NCBI GenBank assembly: GCA_037447605.1
Contig: CM074811.1
Coordinates: forward strand, 495,763-557,271
DNA length: 61,509 nucleotides
Direction: 5' to 3'
Source: Zygnema circumcarinatum
Taxonomy: Eukaryota > Streptophyta > Zygnematophyceae > Zygnematales > Zygnemataceae
Positions 36,778 to 48,036 of the stretch are shown piece by piece; position 1 is the first letter of the stretch; the number at the start of each line of letters is the position of its first letter. The position numbers were made by a program, and so were the translations under genes. The notes under the pieces are model-generated. The model was given only the letters and a program-made list of their open reading frames with translations. It was not told where the DNA came from and ran no database searches.

Positions 36778-39599
36778 GGCGGAGCAGCAATGCAAGTGAT
36801 CAATCAAACTGCCAAAGCACTGCCTGCCTGCATCCGATCAGGAACAGCCGCGAAATGTAGAAGAGCTTTAAAAAATGAGGCTTCTAGAAGTATACATAAA
36901 CAGGATGGCATCAAGCAGGTCATGAAGCAGACATGCATCCATCATCCATCGTCCTTCAAAATCAGGAAGAATGTGAAAATCAGATATTGGGGTTGACCAT
37001 TCAGAGTTGGACTGCTGTCCATCCTTTTCAGGGTTTTCTCAGAAAATTAGCAAAAGAGTCTCTGGGGAAATCAGCCGGAAGGAAAGGGGGGAGTGGCTTA
37101 CTTTGTGCTCTTAGCCGGACATGGCTGCGTAGAAAATGGAGGATGAGAGGGACGCGCCTTCCCGCGCAGATGAGGGCTTTGAGAAAGCGTGAGAGGGAGC
37201 AACTGCGAGGAGCGAGAGGGAGGGACGGAGAGGGAGATGGCGGAGGGGCTATAATTGGGGCTAAAAACGTTTTGTCATGGAAAGGCAGTCGCTAGAAAAA
37301 ATGGACAATGCATGAACAAAGCAAACGCGGCCACTTGTTGAACAAAAGTTTGCAAATGCGAACTTGCCATTCGCTTTAGAGATGAGCCACCGTGCACTAG
37401 CAAAGCATGCGCCAGTCCCGTTCTAGCGTCGTTGAAGCGAGCGACGAGCGCAGCGCAACCAAAGTCGCTGTTGCAGGATCGCTGTCGTTCTGACGCAGTT
37501 CCAGTTCCAGTTCCAGTTCCACTCCAGTGTTGGCAGGGCCTATCGCTGCCCGCCACGTGTCCTATTTGGACGTCCCGTGTCCCCACTAAGAACAGCGCCC
37601 TAGCGTCCTGTTCAGACTCTGACCAAATCTCCTGACCATCGACAACGGCTAAGGACCGTACAGTGTACTTCACTACGTAGCCTATACCCCCTATTGTACA
37701 CTACAATCACCACAATTAGTAATTTTTTTACTGGGCGATTCTTTAGGTAGCATTGCGCAAGTTGTTGGTCTGTACTGGCCGTCACATTTTTTAGAATAGC
37801 AGTACGTTTCTGGGCATAAGGCCGCATTTATAAGACCTGATGTTGCGCTTTGTTCAACTTGGAAGCAACAACATTTTCATAGCTTTGGTAATCTGCTGGG
37901 TAGAAGTTACCGAGCTGATTCGATTGAAAAGTAAAGTACTAGCTTTTTGCCAGCAAAACATATGCTCTTTAGGGTAATCCGCAACGGGAATTCCTTGGCT
38001 AGACATAATGTCTTCTTCTACTCAATGGTACATATTAGCGATTCAGCATGAGATTTGAGTGTATCTCTTGTACTCTTAATCATACAATTTTTATCAGCCA
38101 ACGTAAAGACTGCACCCTTGGCTTTTTTTTTTTTTTTCGTGGGCTTCTTGGGCTGTGGCTGTCTTGGTAGCCAACTTAATTTTTTGGTACTCCCCCCCCC
38201 CGATAAAGTAGCCAAGCTCAATAAAAAACTCAAAAAATTAATACGGAAACAAAAAAAATATTCACAAAGTAAAAATAGCGAAAACCTTACTATGCATTTA
38301 GGCCTCCCAAACTTCACCTTAAGCACAGAACATTTTCAAATTTATTAATCCATGGGGCTCATGCTTCCCAGGGCATTAGAATAATGACTATTGATGCTTC
38401 TTCATACTGTATGAGTGGTTCAGCACATTGATGACCATCCAAGCTGCCAAAGGACTTGAATTTGCCTACTTGACGTAGTAATTGCCTACTAAATGCCAAA
38501 AAAAAAAAAATCTGAGCGAGTATATTCTTTGATATGCCTTTGGAATTGGTATGCTATGCGTATGTGCGTATGTGCTATCTGTTACCCATGTTTGAACACC
38601 CGAGCAATTTGCTTAATCTGATTGGTTGCTAAAATAACGTAATCCTTCCCGTTGAGAGCAGTTTTATATGCAGCATTACACATGTGTGTAGAGAAAGGAG
38701 AAGCGAAATTTAATTTGCATGGTGGTTACCCAAAAATTGGCCATGCGCGAAGAATATTTGAAGCCAACCAACGTTTTATGGAGGGAAAATAGTTTTTTTA
38801 AACGAGTCTTGTAAATACTACACTATTGCTATGTAAGTAAGAATTTTCTCAATTATTTCATTGGCAAAAGCTTGTTGCAATAAGTAGCGCCTCTTTTTGG
38901 TGTCTGCATACATGATGACTTACCATGTTTATGGAAGGAAAAAAGCTGGGGCTTACTGCGCCGTGGTATTGGGTTTTCCCGACCTGCACCCTCAACTATT
39001 TCAGCAGAAAATACAAACCAGGAAAGGGCAGCGCTAACCGAATCAATATTTCATTTTAGGGTTTTTGTGGGGCAAGGTATTGCTGGGTCAGTGCTTTTGG
39101 GATTTTTCGGGCAAGCCGTCTTTTTTTACCATCCAGCAATGCCTCCATTAATTTTTCCCCATGCGCTAGCAAGGCTCTTGTTTGAAATGCCTTATGAGCA
39201 TCAGATGCTGCCGTTGGGTAAGAGCTGCAAACAGAATGTGTTGTAGCAGCTTGGCTGCAAACAAGAATAACAATAAAGGATAACATTGCTATGTTAGAGA
39301 TTTTTATGCGTTCTAAGACAACTTACAGGGAAGCAATAACCAAAAATAAATAATAAACGGCCAGGTTCGCCACTGAGAACGACCTCGTGCTGACGTGGCG
39401 CACGCTTTCAATGGACCGATCTGACTGACCAGTGTTGAACCCACAGCCGACTGGGCCACGTGGACCATTCCCAGCCCGCCACGTGTCTAAAAGTCGGACG
39501 TGCCGGGTCCAGAGACGCAGCCCTCGCCATCAGAACGGATCCAAAACAAATTTGCAGAAAGTGAAACTTGATCGCATCGCAGGAGGCACCCTCGCCTAC
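36778..39599. other. Gene-poor stretch
   Basis: About 2.8 kb with no recognised gene. It includes the probable 5' flank of the small membrane-protein gene, a short (CCAGTT)n run near 37500, T/A homopolymers near 38130 and 38499, and AT-rich unique sequence. A 76-residue open frame at 39056-39286 (minus) starts with a hydrophobic, signal-like segment but has no family resemblance or splice support. Confidence 0.4.
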
Positions 39600-40572
39600 A
39601 TTCCGCCCATCCCATTCTCCTCCGAGCAGCAGATCGATCCGCAGTGCCAGTAACCAAAATGAAGTTGAAAATGTTCCAACTTCTGACCAAAGGCAACTCA
39701 TAACATTCCATAACACAATTTTCAGCTTATCACATTTCTCGAAGTTTGAAGGGCGATCATGGTCTGGTGCCCAACCAATGGCCGCGATCGACTGTCTACA
39801 TAACGCCGCAATGCCAACGAGAAACCAAAGCCGACGACGAACCATCCATCTATTTATCCATCCATACATCCATCCATTCACCCCCCAAGCGTGCCTTTAT
39901 GCATCCCCTGTGCATGCCATTGCCATGGCGCGTCCACTCCCTCATCATGCCATGCATGTGCAGGTACGCGCACTATTGTAGAGCCATACTAAGTTTGATC
40001 GCCTCCTCCTCTGATGGTGAGAAGGAAGGAGGAGAAGCGTCAAGCGCCCCATGGGCCACTCTCGCATGCGACAAAAGTCGCATGCCTATTCGCACTCGCT
40101 GCGGCCGCGGTCGGTCGGTGTTTTGTCGTCTCACAGGCCCCTGATCCGCCGCTTCAAGGCATGCCTGCATGCAAAAGGAGACCGTTAGGAGCAGGTAGAT
40201 GAAGGAAGGTGAATCTTGAAAGAAAGGGGGCAAACGAATGGAGGAGATTTGAAGTAAAGCATGAAAAGCATCCGTTATTTGAATGCAACAAATGACCTCT
40301 CTAGGAATTTGAAGCAATAAGATAACTCTTAGTGTCTTGTGAAGAGGATTATAACGGATCTCTCGTAAAGCAAAAGCTGACTTCCCATCAGATAGCCTAA
40401 TGATAACCAAACAGTTATTGAACGCAACGCATCTTCAAGTTCAACAATTGCGCAGAGTTGAATCCAAACATTCCAAAATGATCAGAAGAAAGACAACACT
40501 ACGCAGCAAAAGCCATAGGAGGTGTCAAGGGACAAGGCGAACAGTACCAGCATCGGTAACTGGAGGAGGGGC

Positions 40573-43500
40573 TTAAAAAGAACGGCTCGGAGGGGGACGT
40601 CGAGGAGGGGGTCGACGGCTGGGAGGAGGCTTACGTGGAGGGGGCCTTTTTGAAGGGGGCCGAGGACGGGGAGGAGGTGGACGCGGAGGAGGGGATCGTG
40701 AAGCTGCAGAAATGCAGGGCATTGTGTGAGTTTCCGTTCATAATTAAAGGCGAACTCACTTCTTTCATAACTTACATATTCTAATCGAAACACGTCCTTA
40801 TAAACGTTTTGGGAAGATGCAGAACGAAATGAAGACCAGTCAAAATGAAAATAAACTTACTTCAAGACTTCTGACATCGTATTTCATCATCTATGTGCAT
40901 CTCAGGCTATATGCATCTCCACGAAAAATCAGATTCCGGTGTCATTTCTCGGGCTACGCAATTTTCTCTTTGAAAAGCAGAAAAGTCAAACTCGCAAGTT
41001 ATCTAGCTACTGCAACTGTCGACAAGATATGTTGTAGCTATTGGGTCGAGAAAATTTTGAAGCTAAAACCATGATATCGGAGCAGCACTCGATATATCCT
41101 AATAAACTCTGCACCATTTTCTGAAAGGGCTTGCAGAGTTCACCAAGTTTTCTTACAGTGTGCTTCTGGAAGGTCGAGAATTGAATCTCTTCTATTTGCG
41201 GCATCAAATGGATCGCATTCAGTGTGCTCTAACAACAACGACAGTGTAAACTTGATAGAAATGCGATAGTTTCCACAACCTATGCCACTCTTTTCTTCAC
41301 CTTTCTTACGAGTATTTACAAGCAGCAATTTGCAACTGACCACACGTGCCCAATGCCAGCGCATATCCCGCGTCGCATGTGCACGTGGCCGTGTCGTAAC
41401 CGCACGTGCCGCGGCTGCCGCACGCTCCCTCGGGAGAACCGCTCTGGCAGAAGGCCGCGCACACTTCCGGAGGTCTCTGATTTGGAGCTGCGCCACATCC
41501 TGTGATGTTGCGATAAATGCAGTTGTTGTCATAGGAATTGGAGGGGGAGCAATAAGGTTGCCCGTATATTGTAATGTTGATTGGCCCGGAGAAGTAGTTG
41601 TCTTGGATCTCCAAGTCATTAGGGGTACCGATCGCAAGTGCAATGGAGCCAGTCAACTTGTTATTATTCAAGTACCTGATGACATTAAGGGTGGCGCGTT
41701 AGAGAGGGAGAGAGAGAGAGGGGAACAGTAAACCAAAACCCGTTCAAGTCTTCCTTGTGTTACATCAAATGAAAACTTTCGTTTGTGCTCTCTGCAAAGT
41801 CTCTGCCTCCATCTTCACGACCCTACGCAACCTTCAGCCTTCAAACACTGAAACCCTAAATCTCTAAGCCTTTCCCTACATCCATTCCACCTACAATCCC
41901 ATAAACCCTGCACTCACTAAATCCCCATGGCTTCTAAACCCTTTTACTCATATGCCCCTAAACCCCTTGATTTTTAAGACTTAAAACCTAAAACCCTCAA
42001 CCCTAGCCCTAATCCGTAAATCCCTAATTCGAAAATCTGGAATCTCTCGCATGCAAAACTGCGCGTTGTTGTGCATCAAAAAAGCCCGCGCCGTGACAGA
42101 AGTGACCATAAATATGAAATCAACTAAAAACTCACGCAAGCGTGAAATAAATGTGAAGTTTGAGAGGTACGAATGTTTTTTGCCGAGAACCAAAAAATTT
42201 CAAATTGCAAATACAGGGTTATCGAAGCAGCGGTGCTTACAGGTAATGTAGTTGGGTGAGTTTAGAGATGAAGCCGGACACTCTCCCCTCCAGTTTGTTG
42301 CTGCTCAGAACCCTACAGACACACATAACGACGAAAAAATTGTCGAAAAGGATATGGCTGGTTCTGGACTGAACACGAGTAAATCAGGTATTCAACTCTT
42401 CGTTCTATAGTCGAATTCTCAAACGCAGTCTCACAAAAAGGCAGTGCGAGATTAAAATTTACTCGCATATAACACCAAAAGTGAAAACAACCACGCGGCG
42501 AAGATTTGCCACGCAATCATGGATACACAACATCGAAAGTTGCTGCTTTGAAAGGTGCAATAAGTCACTACACTTATAAATTTAGAATAAAAGCCATGAA
42601 AATTCATATAAATCATACAAATTGGCGAGGTTCCCAATAGAGTTTTGGATGACGCCCCTCAGAATCAGTAAAGCGTCTACATCTGATGTATCATCCATCG
42701 ATCGTCACAAAAGGCTTCACCAGCTCAGCAGATGTTTTGCATCAAAAATAGAAAAAAAAAATTGAAACTCGGTTGAATGACTGCTCAAATGCAAACCGAA
42801 GCTCACGGGCGGAAGGCCTCTTGCAGGCCAACACCGGCAGGAGGAGGTGCAAGAGTACGGTACGGCGGCATCTGGATTAGAGGAGTGGCGCAAGGAAGAA
42901 TCTGAAGCGTATCTGGCATTGTGACGTGATTGGTTGGAAGATTCTCGACACGTCAGTGCGATCTGATACAGGGCGAGGGGCTTTCAGCTTCTTAAATACT
43001 TACAAGGAATACAGATTCGTAAGTTTGCCGATAGAGTCCGGGATAGACCCCGTTAGGGAATTAGAAGCCAAGGTTCTGCCAAAAAGAAAAAAGAATCGGC
43101 ACTGAATAAACATGCTGCCACGACTAGCATTTCTATCACTGGCATTCCTTTGTATGGAAGTTCTATCACTTTCATTTCAGATTTAAGGGAAAAAATGCTT
43201 ACAATGCGTAAAGATTCACAAGGTTGCCGATAGTATCCGGAATAGACCCCGTTAGAGAATTTTCATAAAACGATCTGCCAAAAATAAAAAAAAGGCATAG
43301 AATAAACATGCTGGCACGACTGGCATTTCTGTCACTGGAATTTCTCTGTCTGACATTTCTGTCACTTTCATTTCAGATTTATAGGCAAAAATACTTACAA
43401 TGCTTGTAGATTCGCAAGGTTGCCGATAGAATCCGGGATAGACCCCGTAAGGGAATTAGCACCCAAGTCTCTGCCGGAAAAAAAAAAAAAAAGGCACTGA

Positions 43501-44598
43501 ATAAACATGCTACAACGAGAGCATTTCTCTGTATAGCAATTCTATCACGTTTGTTTCAGATTTATGGAGAAAAATACTTACAAAAAATTAACATTCGTAA
43601 GGTTGCCGATAGAATCCGGGATAGACCCCGTTAGGGAATTTTGATAAAACGATCTGCCAAAAATAAGAAAAAGGGCACTGAATAGACATGCTGCCACAAC
43701 TAGCATTTCTATCACTGGCATTCCTCTGCCTGACGTTTCTGTCACTTTCGTTTCAGATTTTTGGGGAAAAATACTTACAATGAGTAAAGATTTGCAAGGT
43801 TGCCGATAGAATCCGGAATAGACCCCGTTAGGAAATTAGCACCCAAGTCTCTGCCAAAAATAAAAAAAATAGGCACTGAATAAGCATGCTGCCACGACTA
43901 GCATTTCTATCACTTTCATTTCGGATTTATGAGGAAAAACACTTACAATGATTGCAGATTCGCAAGGTTGCCGATGGCAGGTGAAATGCTTCCTTTAACA
44001 CCATAGAAACTTAAACCTCTGCAAAAAGCAGGTTAGCAGTGAAAGCGTCAAAAGAAAAAAGGGCCGCGGGCAGTAGAAGGACTGCTCCAGATGGCCCTTA
44101 GTAGTCCCTTTTTGAGGAGGCTTCTTCACAGGATCTTCCTCGCAGCTTCAGGCTGCAGTTCAGCAGCTATGGAATCTGCGGAGCCTCCAACATCACAAGC
44201 GGTGTTCAGTCAAAGTGTGGCTCACAGCTCAGTAACGCGCCCGGTTGCGTCGCATGTGATCCCACTCCATTTGCTGCAGTCGGTTTCACTCGCTGTCCAG
44301 GATGTGAGGTTTTGTACGTTGGTGAGTGCCGCTTTGACAGCGAGAAGAGCGTCCCCTGCGCCCAAGCGCGAGCAGATGCAGGATTGGATTGAGGCCGCGG
44401 TCCGCTTCAAAAAGCACAAACAGAGGCCCCGCCGCGGGCAGGCCGCCTCTCCCCTTCTTCCATAGAGGGCGGGCGGGCGGGCCGCGGCGGCTCACTGTCT
44501 CGCGGGTCGATGGCCTGAGCGGCGGCTTCGCGCGGGGCGGCGGCGGCGGCAAAGAGGAGGAGCGCCGCCGCGAGAGAGAGAGACCGCGCGCGCGCCAT
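40573..44598 (-). CDS. Secreted LRR / EGF-like / Pro-Arg-rich protein, copy 1 (short array)
   Basis: Exons in gene order: 44598-44496 (signal peptide MARARSLSLAAALLLFAAAA), 44355-44226 (LRRNT: DALLAVKAAL, SKWSGITCDATGRVTEL), six 72-bp LRR exons (44018-43947, 43850-43779, 43653-43582, 43470-43399, 43274-43203, 43075-43004), 42312-42241 (LRR, SSNKLEGRVSGF), 41675-41341 (last LRR plus Cys-rich/EGF-like part, CGYDTATCTCDAGY), 41228-41157 and 40703-40573 (tail SPPPRPPPPRPRPPSKRPPP). All phases fit, giving 424 residues. No membrane helix or kinase is seen, so a secreted or wall-associated protein is likely. LRRs are plant type (LxxNxLTGSIPDSIGNLANL), usually ligand or polysaccharide binding. An in-frame upstream ATG at 44721 would add 41 Pro/Arg-rich residues before the signal peptide; the second ATG is preferred. 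The exon 41675-41341 donor is the weaker GTCAGT. Confidence 0.8.
41840..42030. repeat. Degenerate CCCTAAA telomere-type tract in LRR copy 1 intron
   Basis: Repeated variants of ACCCTAAA and CCCTAAAT (for example AAACCCTAAATCTC, CCTAAACCCC, ACCCTCAACCCTAGCCCTAA) lie in the intron between the last two LRR-bearing exons. A matching tract is in copy 2 at 53020-53215. Confidence 0.75.
42620..42680 (-). pseudogene. Relic LRR exon, copy 1
   Basis: The minus strand reads LLILRGVIQNSIGNLANLYD-like sequence, clearly LRR-derived. The block is short of the LxLxxNxL part, and the surrounding phase-2 splice pattern would break the frame if it were included. The same relic is at 53811-53870 in copy 2, so it predates the duplication. 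Confidence 0.5.
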
Positions 44599-44756
44599 CG
44601 CGGCCAAGCGCCCGCCGGAGACACCAGGGGACGGGACGCGGGGGCGGCCAGAGGCGAGGAGAGGGCGGGGAGGGGCGGGAGGGAGGGGCCTGCGGGGAGG
44701 GAGGGCGCCTTCCTCCGCCATGGCTTGGGACAGCGACGGACGACGGCTCGCTGGCG

Positions 44757-45145
44757 TGGGGTTATTATTATACTATGGCACCGCCATACTTTGTACGGAT
44801 GACGGTCTCGATGCACCGACACGATGTACTGTACCGTCAGGATGCTTCCACCGACATTGTTAAATACGGCACCGACATCACAAGCGGAGGACGCAAGCCA
44901 AAATGGACGCTGTGGACCAATCAGCGTCGGTCAATGAAATTCGACGGTGACGCTTTGTTCTTGGGATGATTATATACTATGGGACCATCATACTTCGTAC
45001 GGACGGCTGTCTCGATCGACCGACATGATGTACCATCAGGATGCTTCCACCGACATTTTTACATTATGGCACCGACATCACAGGCGGAGGCCGCGAGCCC
45101 ATGAGAGCTGTAGACCAATCAGAGTCGGTCAATGAAATTCGACGG
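44757..45145. repeat. ~190-bp tandem repeat, two units
   Basis: Both units run TATACTATGG(G/C)ACC..CATACTT(T/C)GTACGGA, GATGTAC..TCAGGATGCTTCCACCGAC, GGCACCGACATCAC, GGAGG, GACCAATCAG..TCGGTCAATGAA, ATTCGACGGTGACGC in the same order. No coding potential was recognised. Confidence 0.85.
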
Positions 45146-45711
45146 TGACGCGTTGACTTGGGACGGTTATTATAGGGTAGTGTTAAATCCACCCCTTTTT
45201 TTCGATCGACACACCCCTTTTCCGCTGGGCAGATTTAAAAAAAAACACAAACGGAAAATGCTTTTTTCACACCTTTTTAGAATCGATACAACACCTTTTT
45301 CCGTCGGGCAGATTTTATTTTACAAAAAAAAGGTCGAAACCCTGAAGAATGCGTCTGCCCTGCCACAAGATATACAGTACCCCCCCCCCAATATTTTCCA
45401 CCCTAGTACTTGCGTTTCCCAAGAAATTCGCCATGATTTTGCCGAAAACCACTTTTAGTATGGTAAGTCAATGTTATTGTATTAGGGGTGTAACCTAACC
45501 TGACCTATTTCTCAACACAAAATCTGTTAATCGAAACGGATTTGGGACGGAACATGGGTCACGCTATTCCGCTGTAATATAAGTACGGATAAAATCTTTA
45601 AATCGTACGGTATACGTACGGCGCCAATAGGAGCTCGCGACAGGGCCCGGCGGGCGGCCATGTGCTTCCGTACTATAGATCCGTATTATACAATTTAAGG
45701 TTCGATACAAT

Positions 45712-45741
45712 GTATAATACAGTATTAATACTGTATTATAC
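45712..45741. repeat. Perfect 30-bp palindrome
   Basis: Left half GTATAATACAGTATT is the exact reverse complement of the right half AATACTGTATTATAC, with no loop. Related inverted arms (GTATAATAC / GTATTATAC, GTATTAATAC) recur at 45988-46023. Confidence 0.95.
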
Positions 45742-46027
45742 ACTGTATAATACCTTAACGCAACTGTTAACAGCCGTACAATCGGAACATAGATCCGTAC
45801 GGCAATTATGTACGAAATTAGTGTACGAACACGTACGGATCAAGTCACACGTGTTGAGTGTTTGGCAAGTGACGTGACTTGGAAAGTGCTGGAATTTCAA
45901 TATTATAATCAAATTTTGTTCAGCTAACCACGAAAATAAAAAAAATACGTTAAATACATTAAAAATACACTGTATTTTTAAAATGTTGTATAATACGCAT
46001 GTATTATACAGTGTATTAATACACGCG

Positions 46028-46040
46028 TTTGATACACACG
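46028..46040. repeat. Target-site duplication, left
   Basis: TTTGATACACACG, matching TTTGATACATACG at 50021-50033 with one mismatch. This brackets the retroelement. Confidence 0.75.
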
Positions 46041-46134
46041 TGCCCTGTCGGCGTCTGCCGCCACTCGCCCGCCCTCCCTTTCGGACGCCTCCGCTCGACA
46101 TCGTCGGGCAGTTCAGTTAGGCCGATGCGGGGAG

Positions 46135-48036
46135 TTGTCTCGCGCTGCTCGCGCTCTTCGACCCTTTACGCCCGCCCCGGCCAACAACGACACTTTGGAT
46201 CGCCTTCGGACTCTCCATCCGGATGCGCCTGCGGATGTCCCTTCCTTCATCGACACTTTTGAGCCTGTCGACTCGTTTGTGCTTGATCGTGCCGCTTTCA
46301 TTCGGGCGCTTACTCGCTCCCCTCATTTGTCTGCAGGGGGGCCTTCGGGCATGGTTTATGAGTTGCTTCGTGATGTGTTTTCTCCAGACACCGGGGATAG
46401 TGGGTTTGGTTTGCTTTTTCAGATTGCTTGTGTCATATCGCGGGGGTGCATTGTTCCTAGATCCGTGAGTGTATTTGTACGTCAGCTCGTTTGCGTTTTA
46501 CTTTTAAACCTGCAGGGGAGTTCGCCCCATAGCCGTAGGGAGGTTTTGTATCGCATGGTTGCTCGCGCTATGTGTTTTCAGTTACAGGGGGCCTTTCAGG
46601 ATCATTTTTCCCCTTACCAGTTTGGTGTGGCGACCCCTGGGGGCTGCGAGGCCGTAGTTCATGGCATTCGTGCGACGTTGGATCTTCACCCTGATTGGGT
46701 TGTTTTGCAGGTTGATGTGACAAACGCTTTTAATACGGTGGATCGTCATGAGATTTTTCGCGAGTTACGAGAGGCCCCTGCACCGATTGCGTCCCTTTTT
46801 CCTTTTGTGCGCACATTTTATTCTCGTTCGAGCCCGCTCCTTTTTCCTCTTGGCGATGCATCTGGTGGAGTGGCGACCTTGGAGTCTGCGACCGGGACCC
46901 GCCAAGGCGACCCTTTAGGAGGTCCTTTGTTCGCTTTGGCGCACATTCGTGCGCTTCGAGCTTCGGCACAGGCTTTTCCAGGCTGCCTTTTTCCATCAGT
47001 GGCCGACGATACTCATATCATTGGCCCTGCTGACCAGGTCGTTGCCGCGTTTACTGATTTTACTACTCGATTGGCCGCTATGCGTTTGACGGTAAATTTG
47101 TCGAAGTGTTTTGCTTGGTCTCCGGTTGGTATCCCTTCTACCCTTTCGCTCCCTTGTGGTATCCAGACTTGTGCTGATGGAATTGGTATTCGTGTTTTAG
47201 GCTGCCCTTTCGGCGTTGCATCTTATGTTGATCGTTTTGTTGATGATGCTTTGGTTGAGGATACGTCTCAGGTCGATGAGCTTCCACATCTTTCAGATCC
47301 TCAGGTGGCTTTTTCTTTGCTTACTCGTTGTTTTGCTTTGCGTCCGTCATACCTTTTGCGAACTCTCCCTCCTAACCCTGCTTTCCTTGAGTCATTGCAA
47401 TCTTTCGATGAGCGTTTGTTTTCTGTATGTCATCGCCTTTTGGGTCCTGGTATTTTCGATCGACCGGAGGGTCCGCTTGCACGTACGCAAGCCTCGCTCC
47501 CTATTTCGGCGGGCGGTTTAGGACTCATCCCGACAATTCGTGTGGCGCCTTCTGCGTTTTTGGGTAGTTGGGCTCTCGTTGCTCCTATTTTGGCTTCGCG
47601 TTTTATTGTGGCTGATCGTCCGTTGCTTCAGTCTGTTGTCGCTCATGTTGATGATGGTGATCTTCCGTTTCAGGTTGCATTGCGTGACGCCCATGGTTTG
47701 CTTCCTGCTAGTGCTCAGGCTCGTACGCCCCCGTTTGTTTCGCTTGCCGTCGAGTCTGTTCCACGTGTCCAGCTCACTTTGACTGATGAGGTTGTTGCTG
47801 CTGAGTTCTCTACCCTTATTGCGGCTCTTCCTTCTGATGTTGCGCGTGCTCGGCTTCGCTCTTGTGCGGGTCCTGGGGCTGGGGCTTGGTTGGCTGTTAC
47901 CCCGATATTTTCCACCCTTCGTTTGACCCCAGGCCAGTTTCAGCTTGCAGCGCGACTTCGTCTCGGGCTCCCCCATCCGCCATTGCAAGGTTCTCCTCTG
48001 TTGATGTATTGGGTACATCAAGGTGTTGGTACTTAG
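46135..48036 (+). pseudogene. Reverse transcriptase (non-LTR type), interrupted
   Basis: Continuous frame of about 630 residues, open further upstream to about 46041. RT motifs: A at VDVTNAFNTVDR (46711), B at RQGDPLGGPLFALAH, and C at SVADDTHI (the catalytic ADD pair at 47002-47010). These catalytic residues are intact. The true family frame stops matching at LPHPPL (47985). The remaining ~17 codons and stop belong to inserted sequence. The continuation HQHPRCVCGDSID is at 49604 in the same frame. It lacks an upstream endonuclease and a clear ATG, so it is a dead or fragmentary copy unless the insertion is spliced out. Confidence 0.8.

Larger units (their letters stand above)
39600..44735. 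repeat. Segmental duplication, copy 1
   Basis: Matches 51000-58762 in the same orientation. Homology runs from about GATCGATCCGCAGTGCCAG (39630) to GCCATGGCTTGGGACA (44735), where it stops abruptly. It covers the whole LRR gene plus about 1 kb of 3' flank. Copy 1 has an extra segment at about 39720-39890 and 13 fewer LRR exons. Confidence 0.85.
44736..46027. other. Repeat-rich spacer with GTACGG motifs and palindromes
   Basis: No gene recognised. It includes a two-unit tandem repeat (44757-45145), many GTACGG/CCGTAC hexamers, and an AT-rich block (45690-46020) with perfect palindromes into which the retroelement has inserted. Confidence 0.6.

Noticed and set aside
39056-39286. 76-residue minus-strand frame with a signal-peptide-like N-terminus
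   Set aside because: Short, isolated in AT-rich spacer, with no homology I recognise; chance is likely.
47518-48021. Antisense frames over the reverse transcriptase
   Set aside because: The sense frame has ordered RT motifs; the antisense frames are shadows.
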